Below, piece by piece: positions 7,357 to 15,446 of a stretch of DNA of 64,000 bases. Origin of the DNA: Marinobacter maroccanus (GTDB lineage Bacteria > Pseudomonadota > Gammaproteobacteria > Pseudomonadales > Oleiphilaceae); assembly GCF_002933275.1 (NCBI RefSeq), contig NZ_PSSX01000001.1, forward strand, positions 434,001 through 498,000, written 5' to 3'. The notes beneath the pieces were generated by a model, which saw only the letters and a program-made list of their open reading frames with translations, did not search any database and had not been told where the DNA came from. Position numbers and translations under genes: made by a program. Numbering within the stretch: position 1 is the stretch's first letter; every line of letters starts with the position of its first letter.

Positions 7357-9639
7357 ATGAAGAGAGTTTATCCGAGGGCCCTTGAGGCCCTCCGATCTGT
7401 ATCCCGCCATGATTTTGTTTCCGGTTCTGATCTGGTTCCCTCGATAACCGGCCACTCCATTCCCCGCGAAGAAACCGTCAGTCATATCCTGTCCCTGCTT
7501 CCGGAGATCGAACCGGATCAGGTGGTCATGCACGTGGGCGGCGGTTCCGGATATCTGGCTGCCGTGCTTTCAGGCCTGGCCCATCGGGTGGTCTACGTTG
7601 AAAGAAATGCGATTGTTGCCGAAGCGGCCAGAGAGCGGTTTTTCCGACTCGGTATGCACAATGTCGATGTAGTGGTTGCCAATGCCGAAGACGCTCCGGC
7701 GCCTGACCCGCTATGCGATTTTGTCCTTTGCACATCGTTTGTTAAAGAGCCCCGCAGCCTGGTTCATCTATTCCGCGAAGGCGGTCACCTGGTTTGCCTT
7801 GAGGGGCGCGCGGGACCGGTGCCGAGCCTCGCCATGTTTGTGCGCCATAACGATGGACTGGATCGGGTGCGAACCCTCGGCTGGGTCGACTTCAACCGTA
7901 ACGTGGAACAGATCCTGATCGACCAGGGCCTTGTGGATGAAAACATCCTCGTGGAGGCAAAGGCGGAGGCTGCAAAACAGAATTGTCGACTGCTTGATGT
8001 GCTTCGGCGCAAGCTGAATCTTGAAGAGATCGATCTCTATCGCTCTCTTGCGCGGCAGCGCGGTATGACCTTCACCGACGCGGACGAACTTCTTCCGGAT
8101 CTTCACCCGGCGCTGTTCCGGCGATTCTCACGCACATTTCTGGACCTTTCACGACTGATTCCAATTGCCGAAGAGGATGGCCGGATCACCGTTGTGACCG
8201 ATGATCCCGATGCCAGGACAGATCAGCTGGAGCGCCTGAGCCCGAATCAGGTGGTTGATTGCCTGCTGGTGACACCGACGGATTTTCGCCGCCTCTGGTC
8301 GGCGCTGGATCTGACCGCCAAGGGCCGGAGCTTTGCAGCGGATCACGGGTCCGGCCCGGAGCAGCAGGCCAGTTCGACCGGCACCACCGATCAATTGCTG
8401 GGCAACGATCCGAAAAACAAGCACGTCAGTCCCTACCTGGTGTCTGTCTACGAAGCCATCCTGCTGGATGCGGTGAGCGAGAAAGCCAGCGACATTCATA
8501 TCGAACAGTACGGTGACCGGATTCGCATCCGCCTGCGGGTGGATGGCGATCTCCATGATCTGCCCCAGTACCAGTTGTCGCCCCGGGAGATCAAAGGGGT
8601 GATCAACGTGATCAAGCTGCGGGCGGAACTGAACATCGCCGAGCATCGGTTGCCCCAGGGCGGACGATCCCGGCTTCAGCTTGGCGACATGGCTTACGAC
8701 CTGCGTATCCAGACCCAGCCCTCCCTGCATGGCGAGCATGCCATTGTCCGGCTGTTACCGCAGACCGGCCGCGCCATGACCATCGCCGAGCTTGGCATGT
8801 CACCGATGATCGGGGCCCGTTATCAGCGACTGCTGGATAACCCGGCCGGGCTGGTGCTGGTGGTGGGGCCGACCGGCTCCGGCAAGTCCACCACGCTGTA
8901 TGCCGGCCTGCAGACCCTGGCTGATGATGGTCGCCGAAAAGTGATTACGGTGGAAGATCCCATCGAGTACTCCATCGATAACATCCAGCAGACCAGGGTT
9001 CGGTCGGAGATTGGCTTTGGTTTCGCCGACGCCATGAGAGCGTTTGTCCGGGAAGATCCGGATGTGATTCTTGTGGGCGAGATTCGGGACCAGGAGACCG
9101 CGCTGGAGGCGATCAGGGCCTCCCAGACCGGGCACGTGGTTCTGTCTACGCTGCACTGCAACGACGCGGTCGATTCACTACAACGTCTCTACGATCTGGG
9201 TATCCACCCGAATTCCATCGCCGGTGAGCTGCTGGCCGTCATAGCCCAGCGTCTGGCCAAGCGCATCTGTAAGCATTGTAGTCAGCCCGCGGAGCCGGAT
9301 CCGGTGATTCTGTCTGAGGTGTTTCCCGATGGGCCGCCCGCGGATTTCCGCTGTTTTGAAGGCGCCGGCTGCGATAAATGCAACGGTCGTGGTACCCAGG
9401 GTCGAGTGGCAATTGTCGAGTACATGGAAGTTGATTCGGACATCCGGAACGCCATTTCCAGCCAACCGCCGATCGGGGAGTTGCGCTGGCGTGCTCTCGA
9501 TGCCGGCCTGGTGACCATGCGGGACAGCGCCCTGGATCATGTGATTGAAGGCATTATTCCGCTTTCCGAGCTGCCGCGAATTCTCCCGAGGGAACGCATG
9601 GCCCCGGAAGTTCGTGGCGGCCGCAGGAGTCAGGAATGA
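7357..9639 (+). CDS. Fusion: PCMT-like methyltransferase domain plus GspE/PilB-type ATPase
   Basis: 760 residues. The first ~185 resemble protein-L-isoaspartate O-methyltransferase: GHSIPREETVSHIL matches the PCMT entry segment and VGGGSGYLAAVL the SAM-binding loop. A GspE/PilB N-domain follows (about 187-300, QILIDQGLVDENIL). The secretion ATPase is at about 370-735: Walker A GPTGSGKST near 502, Walker B VILVGEIRDQET near 568, His-box GHVVLSTLHCNDA, and a zinc finger of two Cys-x2-Cys pairs between about 635 and 677. No pilus or secretion subunit genes are adjacent. The stop overlaps the next AAA+ gene (ATGA). Which machine it powers, and whether the methyltransferase half is active, cannot be told. 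Confidence 0.88.
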   Translation: MKRVYPRALEALRSVSRHDFVSGSDLVPSITGHSIPREETVSHILSLLPEIEPDQVVMHVGGGSGYLAAVLSGLAHRVVYVERNAIVAEAARERFFRLGMHNVDVVVANAEDAPAPDPLCDFVLCTSFVKEPRSLVHLFREGGHLVCLEGRAGPVPSLAMFVRHNDGLDRVRTLGWVDFNRNVEQILIDQGLVDENILVEAKAEAAKQNCRLLDVLRRKLNLEEIDLYRSLARQRGMTFTDADELLPDLHPALFRRFSRTFLDLSRLIPIAEEDGRITVVTDDPDARTDQLERLSPNQVVDCLLVTPTDFRRLWSALDLTAKGRSFAADHGSGPEQQASSTGTTDQLLGNDPKNKHVSPYLVSVYEAILLDAVSEKASDIHIEQYGDRIRIRLRVDGDLHDLPQYQLSPREIKGVINVIKLRAELNIAEHRLPQGGRSRLQLGDMAYDLRIQTQPSLHGEHAIVRLLPQTGRAMTIAELGMSPMIGARYQRLLDNPAGLVLVVGPTGSGKSTTLYAGLQTLADDGRRKVITVEDPIEYSIDNIQQTRVRSEIGFGFADAMRAFVREDPDVILVGEIRDQETALEAIRASQTGHVVLSTLHCNDAVDSLQRLYDLGIHPNSIAGELLAVIAQRLAKRICKHCSQPAEPDPVILSEVFPDGPPADFRCFEGAGCDKCNGRGTQGRVAIVEYMEVDSDIRNAISSQPPIGELRWRALDAGLVTMRDSALDHVIEGIIPLSELPRILPRERMAPEVRGGRRSQE

Positions 9640-10739
9640 GCAACAAGCAATCTGTTAACAAGGCGGCCCAGCGGGAGCCGGTGGAGGTGGTCTACTCTGT
9701 TGAGCTGGACAAGCTCAGGAGTATGGATCATGGCCCGGTGCCTCCCGGCTGGTTAATGTCACCCCGGGCGGTGGAAAAGTTCGTGCTGGGGGATGAGAAG
9801 CTCGGCATTGAACGGAAATTCGTTGCCGACCGGGCCATGGTAGTCCGGATTATCATTTCTCTGTGCACCAGCCGTGGCTGCCTGCTGGTCGGTGAGCCAG
9901 GTACGGCCAAATCCTGGTTGTCGGAATTGCTGGCGGCCGCCACTTCGGGCAGCTCCACGTTAACCTTGCAGGGTGGCGCGGTGAGCAGCGTCGGGCAATT
10001 GCTGTATAGCTGGAACGAAGCGGTTCTGCATACCGAGGGACCCTGTCTGAAGGCGTTGGTACCCAGCCCCTTGTTGAGAGGGATGATGGAGGGCCGGATG
10101 GTTCGGTTTGAAGAGATTGCCCGTTGCCCCCAGGCGCTGCAGGATGCGCTGCTCTCCGTGCTGTCCGACAGGGTGGTGGTGATTCCCGAGCTGGCGGGTG
10201 ACGATGGTGTGGTGCTCGCGCGTGAAGGCTTTAACGTCATCGCCACGTCCAACAGCATCGATGAGGGCGTTCATCGGATGAGCGCCGCCCTGAAGCGGCG
10301 GATGGACTTTGAGGAAATTCGCCCGATCCGCAATCTGGCTGACGAGATGGCTGTGGTTCTCCGGGAGGTTCGCCGGGCCAACAGTCGGGCCGGAATTGAG
10401 GTGGCGCTTGAAGAATCGGTCATCGAGATCCTGGTGACCATGTTCCACGAGCTGCGCAATGGCCAGACCCTCGATGGTCGCAGTACCGACCGCCTCGCCG
10501 GCTCGGCGCTGTCCACGGCGGAAGCTGTGTCGGTCGCGCATGCGGCCAGCCTCAACGCCTGGTATTACGGCGGGGGAAGCATCACGGTGGAGCAGTTGAT
10601 GCACCACATCATCGGCTCGGCCCTGAAGGATCAGCCCGAGGACCGGCGCCGGTTGCGCCATTACTTTGAAACCACCGTAGCGCCAAGGCGTGGTGACAAC
10701 TGGCAGCAGGCCTGGGCGCTGCGCTCACTGATTCACTGA
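9636..10739 (+). CDS. MoxR-like AAA+ ATPase
   Basis: 367 residues. Walker A is VGEPGTAKSWLSELL, Walker B VRFEEIARCPQALQDALLSV, and sensor 1 FNVIATSNS, followed by the helical lid (ALKRRMDFEEI). MoxR ATPases usually act with von Willebrand A partners to remodel complexes, but no such gene is nearby. It overlaps the PCMT-GspE fusion by 4 bp, implying one transcript and a common task. Its 3' end also overlaps the converging flhB-like gene by 15 bp. Confidence 0.85.
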   Translation: MSNKQSVNKAAQREPVEVVYSVELDKLRSMDHGPVPPGWLMSPRAVEKFVLGDEKLGIERKFVADRAMVVRIIISLCTSRGCLLVGEPGTAKSWLSELLAAATSGSSTLTLQGGAVSSVGQLLYSWNEAVLHTEGPCLKALVPSPLLRGMMEGRMVRFEEIARCPQALQDALLSVLSDRVVVIPELAGDDGVVLAREGFNVIATSNSIDEGVHRMSAALKRRMDFEEIRPIRNLADEMAVVLREVRRANSRAGIEVALEESVIEILVTMFHELRNGQTLDGRSTDRLAGSALSTAEAVSVAHAASLNAWYYGGGSITVEQLMHHIIGSALKDQPEDRRRLRHYFETTVAPRRGDNWQQAWALRSLIH

Positions 10740-11042
10740 GTCATCCGGTGGCGTGCCCGGTTTGCGGTCTTCGGGAGTCAGCCCCCGAATGTGGAAGGCA
10801 AACGCCAGGATTTCCGCAATCACCCGGTACAGCGACTCGGGAATTTCCTCGTTCAGTGACAGGCGCGCCAGAATGCTGGCCAGCTCCGCATTTTCATAGA
10901 GGGGAACATTGTTTTCCCGGGCGATGCGGATGATCTCCTCGGCCAGCTCGTGGGTGCCGGTGGCGCTGATGGTGGGCGCTTTCTCGCCATCGTACTTGAG
11001 CGCAACGGCGGCTCTGCTTTGCTGTTCGGTCTCTGATGTCAT
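10725..11042 (-). CDS. FlhB C-terminal domain paralogue (export switch-like)
   Basis: 105 residues corresponding to the cytoplasmic C-terminal domain of FlhB, without the membrane part: AAVALKYDGEKAPTISATG then ELAEEIIRIARENNVPLYEN, with IPESLYRVIAEILAF downstream. The NPTH autocleavage motif of full FlhB is absent. It follows fliK with an ATGA overlap. Since FliK contacts FlhB to switch export substrate specificity, a role in flagellar export is likely but inferred. Confidence 0.88.
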   Translation of the reverse strand: MTSETEQQSRAAVALKYDGEKAPTISATGTHELAEEIIRIARENNVPLYENAELASILARLSLNEEIPESLYRVIAEILAFAFHIRGLTPEDRKPGTPPDDSVNQ

Positions 11043-12397
11043 GCCCGGGTATCCACCAGTCTGTGTTCGAGTCGGGTAACGCTGCTCTGAGGCGTGCCGC
11101 GGCGGCAGTCCAGGTCAGTCACTTCCAGGCCCAGGTCGGTCAGGCTCTGTCGCAATGCGGGAAGCTCCTGGTTCACCTGGCGCAGGGTTGTCTGTTTCTC
11201 TGCCCAGACCCGGGCGCTCACTGCCTGTTGGCGAAGGGCGACATCGAAATGCAGGGGCCCAGCCTCATCCAGATCCATGGACAGTGAAAGCCGCCACTCG
11301 GCTGTGGCGGTTTTCGCGGATCTGGTTTCCGATTCCCTGTCTTGGGGATATTGTTCGATCCGGACCTGCGCCAGCCTCGGCTCGTTCTGCGGTGTCAGCC
11401 ATGGCAGATCGAGCACAAGGGTCGACGTGGGTGCCGGCCCTGCTGCATCACCCCCGCCACGGGCAGTGAGCACCTGGCTGTGCAATTGGTTGACGGTGAT
11501 CCGGTTGAGCATTCCGGCCAGCAGTCGGAGCATCTGCCCCACGCTGGGCGCCTCGCCACTGCCGGGGGGCTGGGGAGTGGCCAGTGGTTGCGGAAACTGA
11601 AGTGGCGCCTGCATGAGCTCTGGCGTCGAGATAGGTGTCAGCCGGTTGAAGTGTTCCGGTGTGCTGCCTTGTTGGGCAAGCAATGCGGTAATCACCCTGG
11701 CAAGCGCCAGCTTGAGATCGGGTAACTGGGCAGAGGGTGTCTGAGCCAGGCGTGACTCGGCGAACAGGCCACTTTCCGAAAGCCATTGGCGGACCTGTTG
11801 CGATGTTGTGTCCTGGCTGCCAGCACCGGGCGTCAGGCTGTTCCCAGAAGGCAGCCTCGCCACCATTTGTTCAATAGCCTGCCTGGCGGCTTCCGGAAGC
11901 GGTTGGGGGGCTCGCGATGAGGGCAGTTGGCCCGGCAGAGGGTCTTGCCGGAGGCCCTGTGTCAGCGTGCCCATCAGTCTGGCCAGGCCAGCGTCGAGGG
12001 TTTGCTGCCAGGGCAGTCGCTGGGCGAGGGCCCGGGCGATACCGGCTTCGGGCGCGGGAGCGAGTTTGCCCATCAGCTGCAGCTCATTGCCAGCCCGCAT
12101 CACTTTTACCCAGTCACCGGTCGCCAGTTCGGTCTTGCCGACGGCGGACTGGACGAGAAGAGACTTGCCCCTGATATCCAGTAACAGATCCGCACTGCTG
12201 CTGCCCTGACGGTTGATTATCTCTGCCACCCGCGCCAGGGTGGTTTCCCGGTTTGTCAGCTGTAGCTGGTCGAGCAGCTGCCGTGCTGATGCAGCCACGG
12301 GCTCGCGGGCCGCTTCGGTTGTGACTGCAGGCCGGGAAGTCTGCGTTGCAGGCTGGGCTGGAGGTGTCGGGGGCTGTTGTCCGTTGGGTAGTTTCAT
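11039..12397 (-). CDS. fliK: FliK flagellar hook-length control protein
   Basis: About 452 residues, rich in Gln, Pro, Ala and Leu as expected for the secreted molecular ruler. The C-terminal domain (about 340-450) carries the conserved hook-control fold: WRLSLSMDLDEAGPLHFDV and LRQSLTDLGLEVTDLDCRRG. The ATG at 12397 (MKLPNGQQPP) is preferred over an upstream in-frame TTG at 12421, but neither has a strong ribosome binding site. It overlaps the flhB-like gene by 4 bp and is transcribed away from ccmA. Confidence 0.88.
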   Translation of the reverse strand: MKLPNGQQPPTPPAQPATQTSRPAVTTEAAREPVAASARQLLDQLQLTNRETTLARVAEIINRQGSSSADLLLDIRGKSLLVQSAVGKTELATGDWVKVMRAGNELQLMGKLAPAPEAGIARALAQRLPWQQTLDAGLARLMGTLTQGLRQDPLPGQLPSSRAPQPLPEAARQAIEQMVARLPSGNSLTPGAGSQDTTSQQVRQWLSESGLFAESRLAQTPSAQLPDLKLALARVITALLAQQGSTPEHFNRLTPISTPELMQAPLQFPQPLATPQPPGSGEAPSVGQMLRLLAGMLNRITVNQLHSQVLTARGGGDAAGPAPTSTLVLDLPWLTPQNEPRLAQVRIEQYPQDRESETRSAKTATAEWRLSLSMDLDEAGPLHFDVALRQQAVSARVWAEKQTTLRQVNQELPALRQSLTDLGLEVTDLDCRRGTPQSSVTRLEHRLVDTRA

Positions 12398-12430
12398 CGT
12401 CACTGATTTGATGTTGGACAAGAGTAATCC

Positions 12431-12463
12431 GCCGGCGCTTTCGTTATAATACGGCGCGCCGGC
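12431..12463 (+). promoter_or_regulatory. Perfect inverted repeat bracketing a TATAAT box in the fliK-ccmA gap
   Basis: GCCGGCGC (12431-12438) and its exact complement GCGCCGGC (12456-12463) flank TATAAT at 12445-12450 on the + strand. The position, about 100 bp upstream of ccmA, suits a ccm promoter with an overlapping operator or hairpin. No convincing -35 hexamer is seen at the normal distance, so an activator may be needed. Confidence 0.45.
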
Positions 12464-12553
12464 AGGTCATGCGCGAACAATGATCATGGCCGCCGCTGTC
12501 ACGAATGCACCCGATGCCGTCTTCACGCGCATCGTCCTGGTTACGGGGCCCTG

Positions 12554-13192
12554 ATGTCTGAGCCGTTATTACAGGCTGTCGATCTGCAGTGCGAGCGGGA
12601 TGAACGGATCCTGTTCCGTGACCTGTCGTTCTCCATACTGCCCGGTACGGTCACCCGTGTCGAGGGGCCTAACGGCTCCGGCAAGACCACGCTGTTGCGA
12701 ATGCTGGCCGGCCTGAATGATGCCTGGTCCGGCAGTCTGCTCTGGTGCGGCAAGCCCAGGTCTGCCCAACGCGAAGAATTCCTCCGCAATACCCTGTATC
12801 TTGGCCACCGGCCTGGCATCAAACCATTGCTGACACCCATGGAAAATCTCCGGGCACTGACGGCAGGGCGGCGGCCGCTGCCGGAACCGGTTCTGCGCGA
12901 GGCGCTGGATGGTACCGGGCTGACCTGGTTTCAGGATGTGCCTTGCCGGAATCTTTCGGCAGGGCAGCAACGGCGAGTGGCCCTGGCGCGCCTGTTGATC
13001 GCCGATGAGCCGCTCTGGTTGCTGGATGAGGTCTTCACCGCCATTGATTCTGGTGGTGTCAGCGCTATTGAGGACCTCCTCCAACAGCGGGCCGCAGAGG
13101 GAGGCGCGGTGGTAGTGACCACCCACCACGATCTGAATTTACCCGGTATGCAGCGTATTGTTCTGGGTGGAGGGGCAGCCAATGAATGCTGA
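12554..13192 (+). CDS. ccmA: CcmA, heme exporter ATP-binding subunit
   Basis: 212-residue ABC ATPase of the CcmABCD complex, which releases holo-CcmE for cytochrome c maturation. Walker A is GPNGSGKTTLLRML, the ABC signature LSAGQQRRVALARL, Walker B LWLLDEVFTAID, and the switch His lies in TTHHDL. It is the first gene of the ccm operon, and its end overlaps ccmB by 11 bp. Confidence 0.97.
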   Translation: MSEPLLQAVDLQCERDERILFRDLSFSILPGTVTRVEGPNGSGKTTLLRMLAGLNDAWSGSLLWCGKPRSAQREEFLRNTLYLGHRPGIKPLLTPMENLRALTAGRRPLPEPVLREALDGTGLTWFQDVPCRNLSAGQQRRVALARLLIADEPLWLLDEVFTAIDSGGVSAIEDLLQQRAAEGGAVVVTTHHDLNLPGMQRIVLGGGAANEC

Positions 13193-13907
13193 TTGCCGAC
13201 CAGCGCTGACTTTGCGGCAGGATACGGTCGGCGCACTGGCGGCGATGCAGGCGGTGTTTGCCCGGGATATGAAGGTAGCCTTCCGGCAAAGGCAGGACTT
13301 GCTCAATCCGCTGTTGTTCTTTGTCATGGTCGTAACCCTCTTTCCCCTCGGGGTTAGCCCGGAAGTGTCATTTCTGCGGGAGGCCGGAGCCGGTATCCTG
13401 TGGGTAGCTGCGTTGCTATCCGTGTTGTTGTCGCTGGACCATTTGTTTCGCCATGATTTTGATGACGGCACGCTTGAGCAACTCGTGCTTCAGCCCCAGC
13501 CCCTGTTTTTACTGGTGTTGGCGAAAACCGCGGCGCACTGGGTGTTAACAGGTCTGCCGCTGGTGGTACTAACGCCGGTTTTGGGCGTAATGGTTCATCT
13601 TGACGGGAACTCCATCGGAGTTTTGTGTCTAACGCTGCTGATCGGTACACCGGTGTTGAGCCTTATCGGGTCAATCGGCGCGGCACTGACGCTTGGATTA
13701 CGGTCGGCAGGGGTACTCTTGTCCCTGCTGATCATTCCGCTGTACATTCCCGTCCTGATTTTCGGAACAGGTACGGTGGCTTCGGCCGCGGAGGGTGCTC
13801 CGGTGGGTGCCTATCTCGCTTTGATGGGTGCATTTCTGGTGCTGGCACTGACTCTGGCGCCCTTCGCATCGGCAGCGGCGCTGCGTATCAGCCTGTCTAA
13901 CGGGTAA
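13182..13907 (+). CDS. ccmB: CcmB, heme exporter permease
   Basis: 241-residue inner-membrane protein with about six hydrophobic helices (for example LLFFVMVVTLFPLG, ILWVAALLSVLLSLDHLF, AYLALMGAFLVLALTLAPFA). The ATG at 13182 is chosen because GGAGGGG lies just upstream and the sequence then matches the family (a short amphipathic start before FARDMKVAFRQRQDLLNPL). It partners CcmA and CcmC in the heme-handling complex. Confidence 0.95.
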   Translation: MNADCRPALTLRQDTVGALAAMQAVFARDMKVAFRQRQDLLNPLLFFVMVVTLFPLGVSPEVSFLREAGAGILWVAALLSVLLSLDHLFRHDFDDGTLEQLVLQPQPLFLLVLAKTAAHWVLTGLPLVVLTPVLGVMVHLDGNSIGVLCLTLLIGTPVLSLIGSIGAALTLGLRSAGVLLSLLIIPLYIPVLIFGTGTVASAAEGAPVGAYLALMGAFLVLALTLAPFASAAALRISLSNG

Positions 13908-13938
13908 AACAAGGTAACGGTAGGACGGTGACCATCTG

Positions 13939-14682
13939 ATGTGGCAATTTTTTCACAAGCTGGGTTCTCCCAAATGGTTCTTCGGGATTTCGGCCCGGCT
14001 GATGCCCTGGCTACTGGCAGGTGGCATCCTGCTGTTGATGGCGGGCATTGTCTGGGGGCTGGCCTTTGCGCCCAAGGATTACCTGCAGGGTAACAGCTAT
14101 CGGATTATTTTCATCCACGTGCCCACGGCCTTCCTTGCCCAGTCGGTCTACGTGATGATGGCGGTGGCGGCTGTCGTCACTCTGGTCTGGCGCATGAAGC
14201 TGGCCGATGTGTTTGTGAAGTCTGTCGCGCCGGTGGGTCTGGTTCTGACCTTTCTGTCACTGTTTACCGGCGCTGTCTGGGGTAAGCCTACATGGGGAAC
14301 CTGGTGGGTCTGGGATGCCCGTTTGACCTCCATGCTGATCCTGCTGTTCCTCTATGGCGGTGTCATTGCCCTGGACAGGGCCATCAATGATGAAAAATCT
14401 GCTGCCCGTGCCGTATCTGTGCTTGTGCTGGTCGGGGTGGTGAATATACCGATTATCCAGTACTCCGTTGAATGGTGGAATACGTTACACCAGCCGTCGA
14501 CATTCAAATTGACGGAAAAGCCGTCAATGCCGGCAGAAATGTGGGTGCCGTTGCTCCTGTCTGTACTTGGGCTGTACTTGCTGTTTGGCTGGCTCGCCTG
14601 TTTGCGTATGCAGACAGAGATTCTGCTACGTGAACAGAGAACGCGCTGGGTTAAAGATTACGTGTTGGCCGGGAGGGGCTAG
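13939..14682 (+). CDS. ccmC: CcmC, heme lyase/heme delivery protein
   Basis: 247-residue, six-helix membrane protein of the heme-handling family. The tryptophan-rich WWD signature is present as [15 protein letters not shown], flanked by conserved His residues in FIHVPTAF and NTLHQPS. It loads heme onto CcmE. It follows ccmB by 31 bp and precedes ccmD by two bases. Confidence 0.97.
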   Translation: MWQFFHKLGSPKWFFGISARLMPWLLAGGILLLMAGIVWGLAFAPKDYLQGNSYRIIFIHVPTAFLAQSVYVMMAVAAVVTLVWRMKLADVFVKSVAPVGLVLTFLSLFTGAVWGKPTWGTWWVWDARLTSMLILLFLYGGVIALDRAINDEKSAARAVSVLVLVGVVNIPIIQYSVEWWNTLHQPSTFKLTEKPSMPAEMWVPLLLSVLGLYLLFGWLACLRMQTEILLREQRTRWVKDYVLAGRG

Positions 14683-14684
14683 AT

Positions 14685-14924
14685 ATGGCATTTGATTCCT
14701 TTTCGGCATTTATGGTGATGGAAGGCCACGGGCCCTATGTCTGGTCCTGTTACGCTGCATTTTTTCTGCTGATGATCGGCCTGATGGTCTGGTCTCTGCG
14801 CCGCAGAAAAGCGGCCATTGAAGCCTGCCGTCGCGGCTATGAATTCCAGGCCGGGCGGAATGATCAGCAGGCGGCATCGGCCTCCGCAGCGTCCTTCAAT
14901 CGCGTCAAGGTTTCCCAAGACTGA
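14685..14924 (+). CDS. ccmD: CcmD, small heme exporter subunit
   Basis: 79 residues with one transmembrane helix (about residues 17-37, [20 protein letters not shown]) followed by the basic cytoplasmic RRRKA segment typical of CcmD. It stabilises the CcmABC complex with holo-CcmE. Slightly longer than many homologues because of a low-complexity Ala/Ser tail. Confidence 0.92.
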   Translation: MAFDSFSAFMVMEGHGPYVWSCYAAFFLLMIGLMVWSLRRRKAAIEACRRGYEFQAGRNDQQAASASAASFNRVKVSQD

Positions 14925-14938
14925 AAGGCAGATATCTG

Positions 14939-15409
14939 ATGCATCCAATCCGAAAAAAGCGGCTGACAATTGTCTTGTTCCTGTTGGTGGGACTGGCCAT
15001 TGCTGTGGGTCTGACGACTTATGCGCTGCGCCAGAACATCAACCTGTTCTACGACCCCACCCAGATTTCCGCCGGTGAAGCACCGGTGGATGTCAGAATC
15101 CGGGCCGGTGGCATGGTCGAGGAGGGCTCGGTTCTGCGTGATCCGGACAGCCTGATGGTTGAGTTCAAGGTGACTGACTTCAACGCGTCTGTGCCGGTTC
15201 AATACACCGGTATCCTTCCGGATCTGTTTGCCGAGGGGCAGGGTGTGGTCGCCATGGGCCGACTGGATGAAAACGGCCGCTTTGTGGCCGATCAGGTTCT
15301 CGCCAAGCACGATGAAAACTATATGCCGCCGGAAGTCGCGGATGCACTGGAGAAGGCCTCGAAGGGCCAGCACAAAGCCAGTGGCAGTGCGGAAACCGTG
15401 TCCTACTAA
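14939..15409 (+). CDS. ccmE: CcmE, periplasmic heme chaperone
   Basis: 156 residues: a basic N-terminus, a single membrane anchor (about 9-29), and an OB-fold domain. The heme-binding His lies in the motif [12 protein letters not shown] near the C-terminus, the H-x4-Y arrangement of the proteobacterial family. It takes heme from CcmC and hands it to CcmF/CcmH. Confidence 0.97.
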   Translation: MHPIRKKRLTIVLFLLVGLAIAVGLTTYALRQNINLFYDPTQISAGEAPVDVRIRAGGMVEEGSVLRDPDSLMVEFKVTDFNASVPVQYTGILPDLFAEGQGVVAMGRLDENGRFVADQVLAKHDENYMPPEVADALEKASKGQHKASGSAETVSY

Positions 15410-15446
15410 CCATTTTATCTAACAGCCTGGTTTCTGGAGGCCTTTG

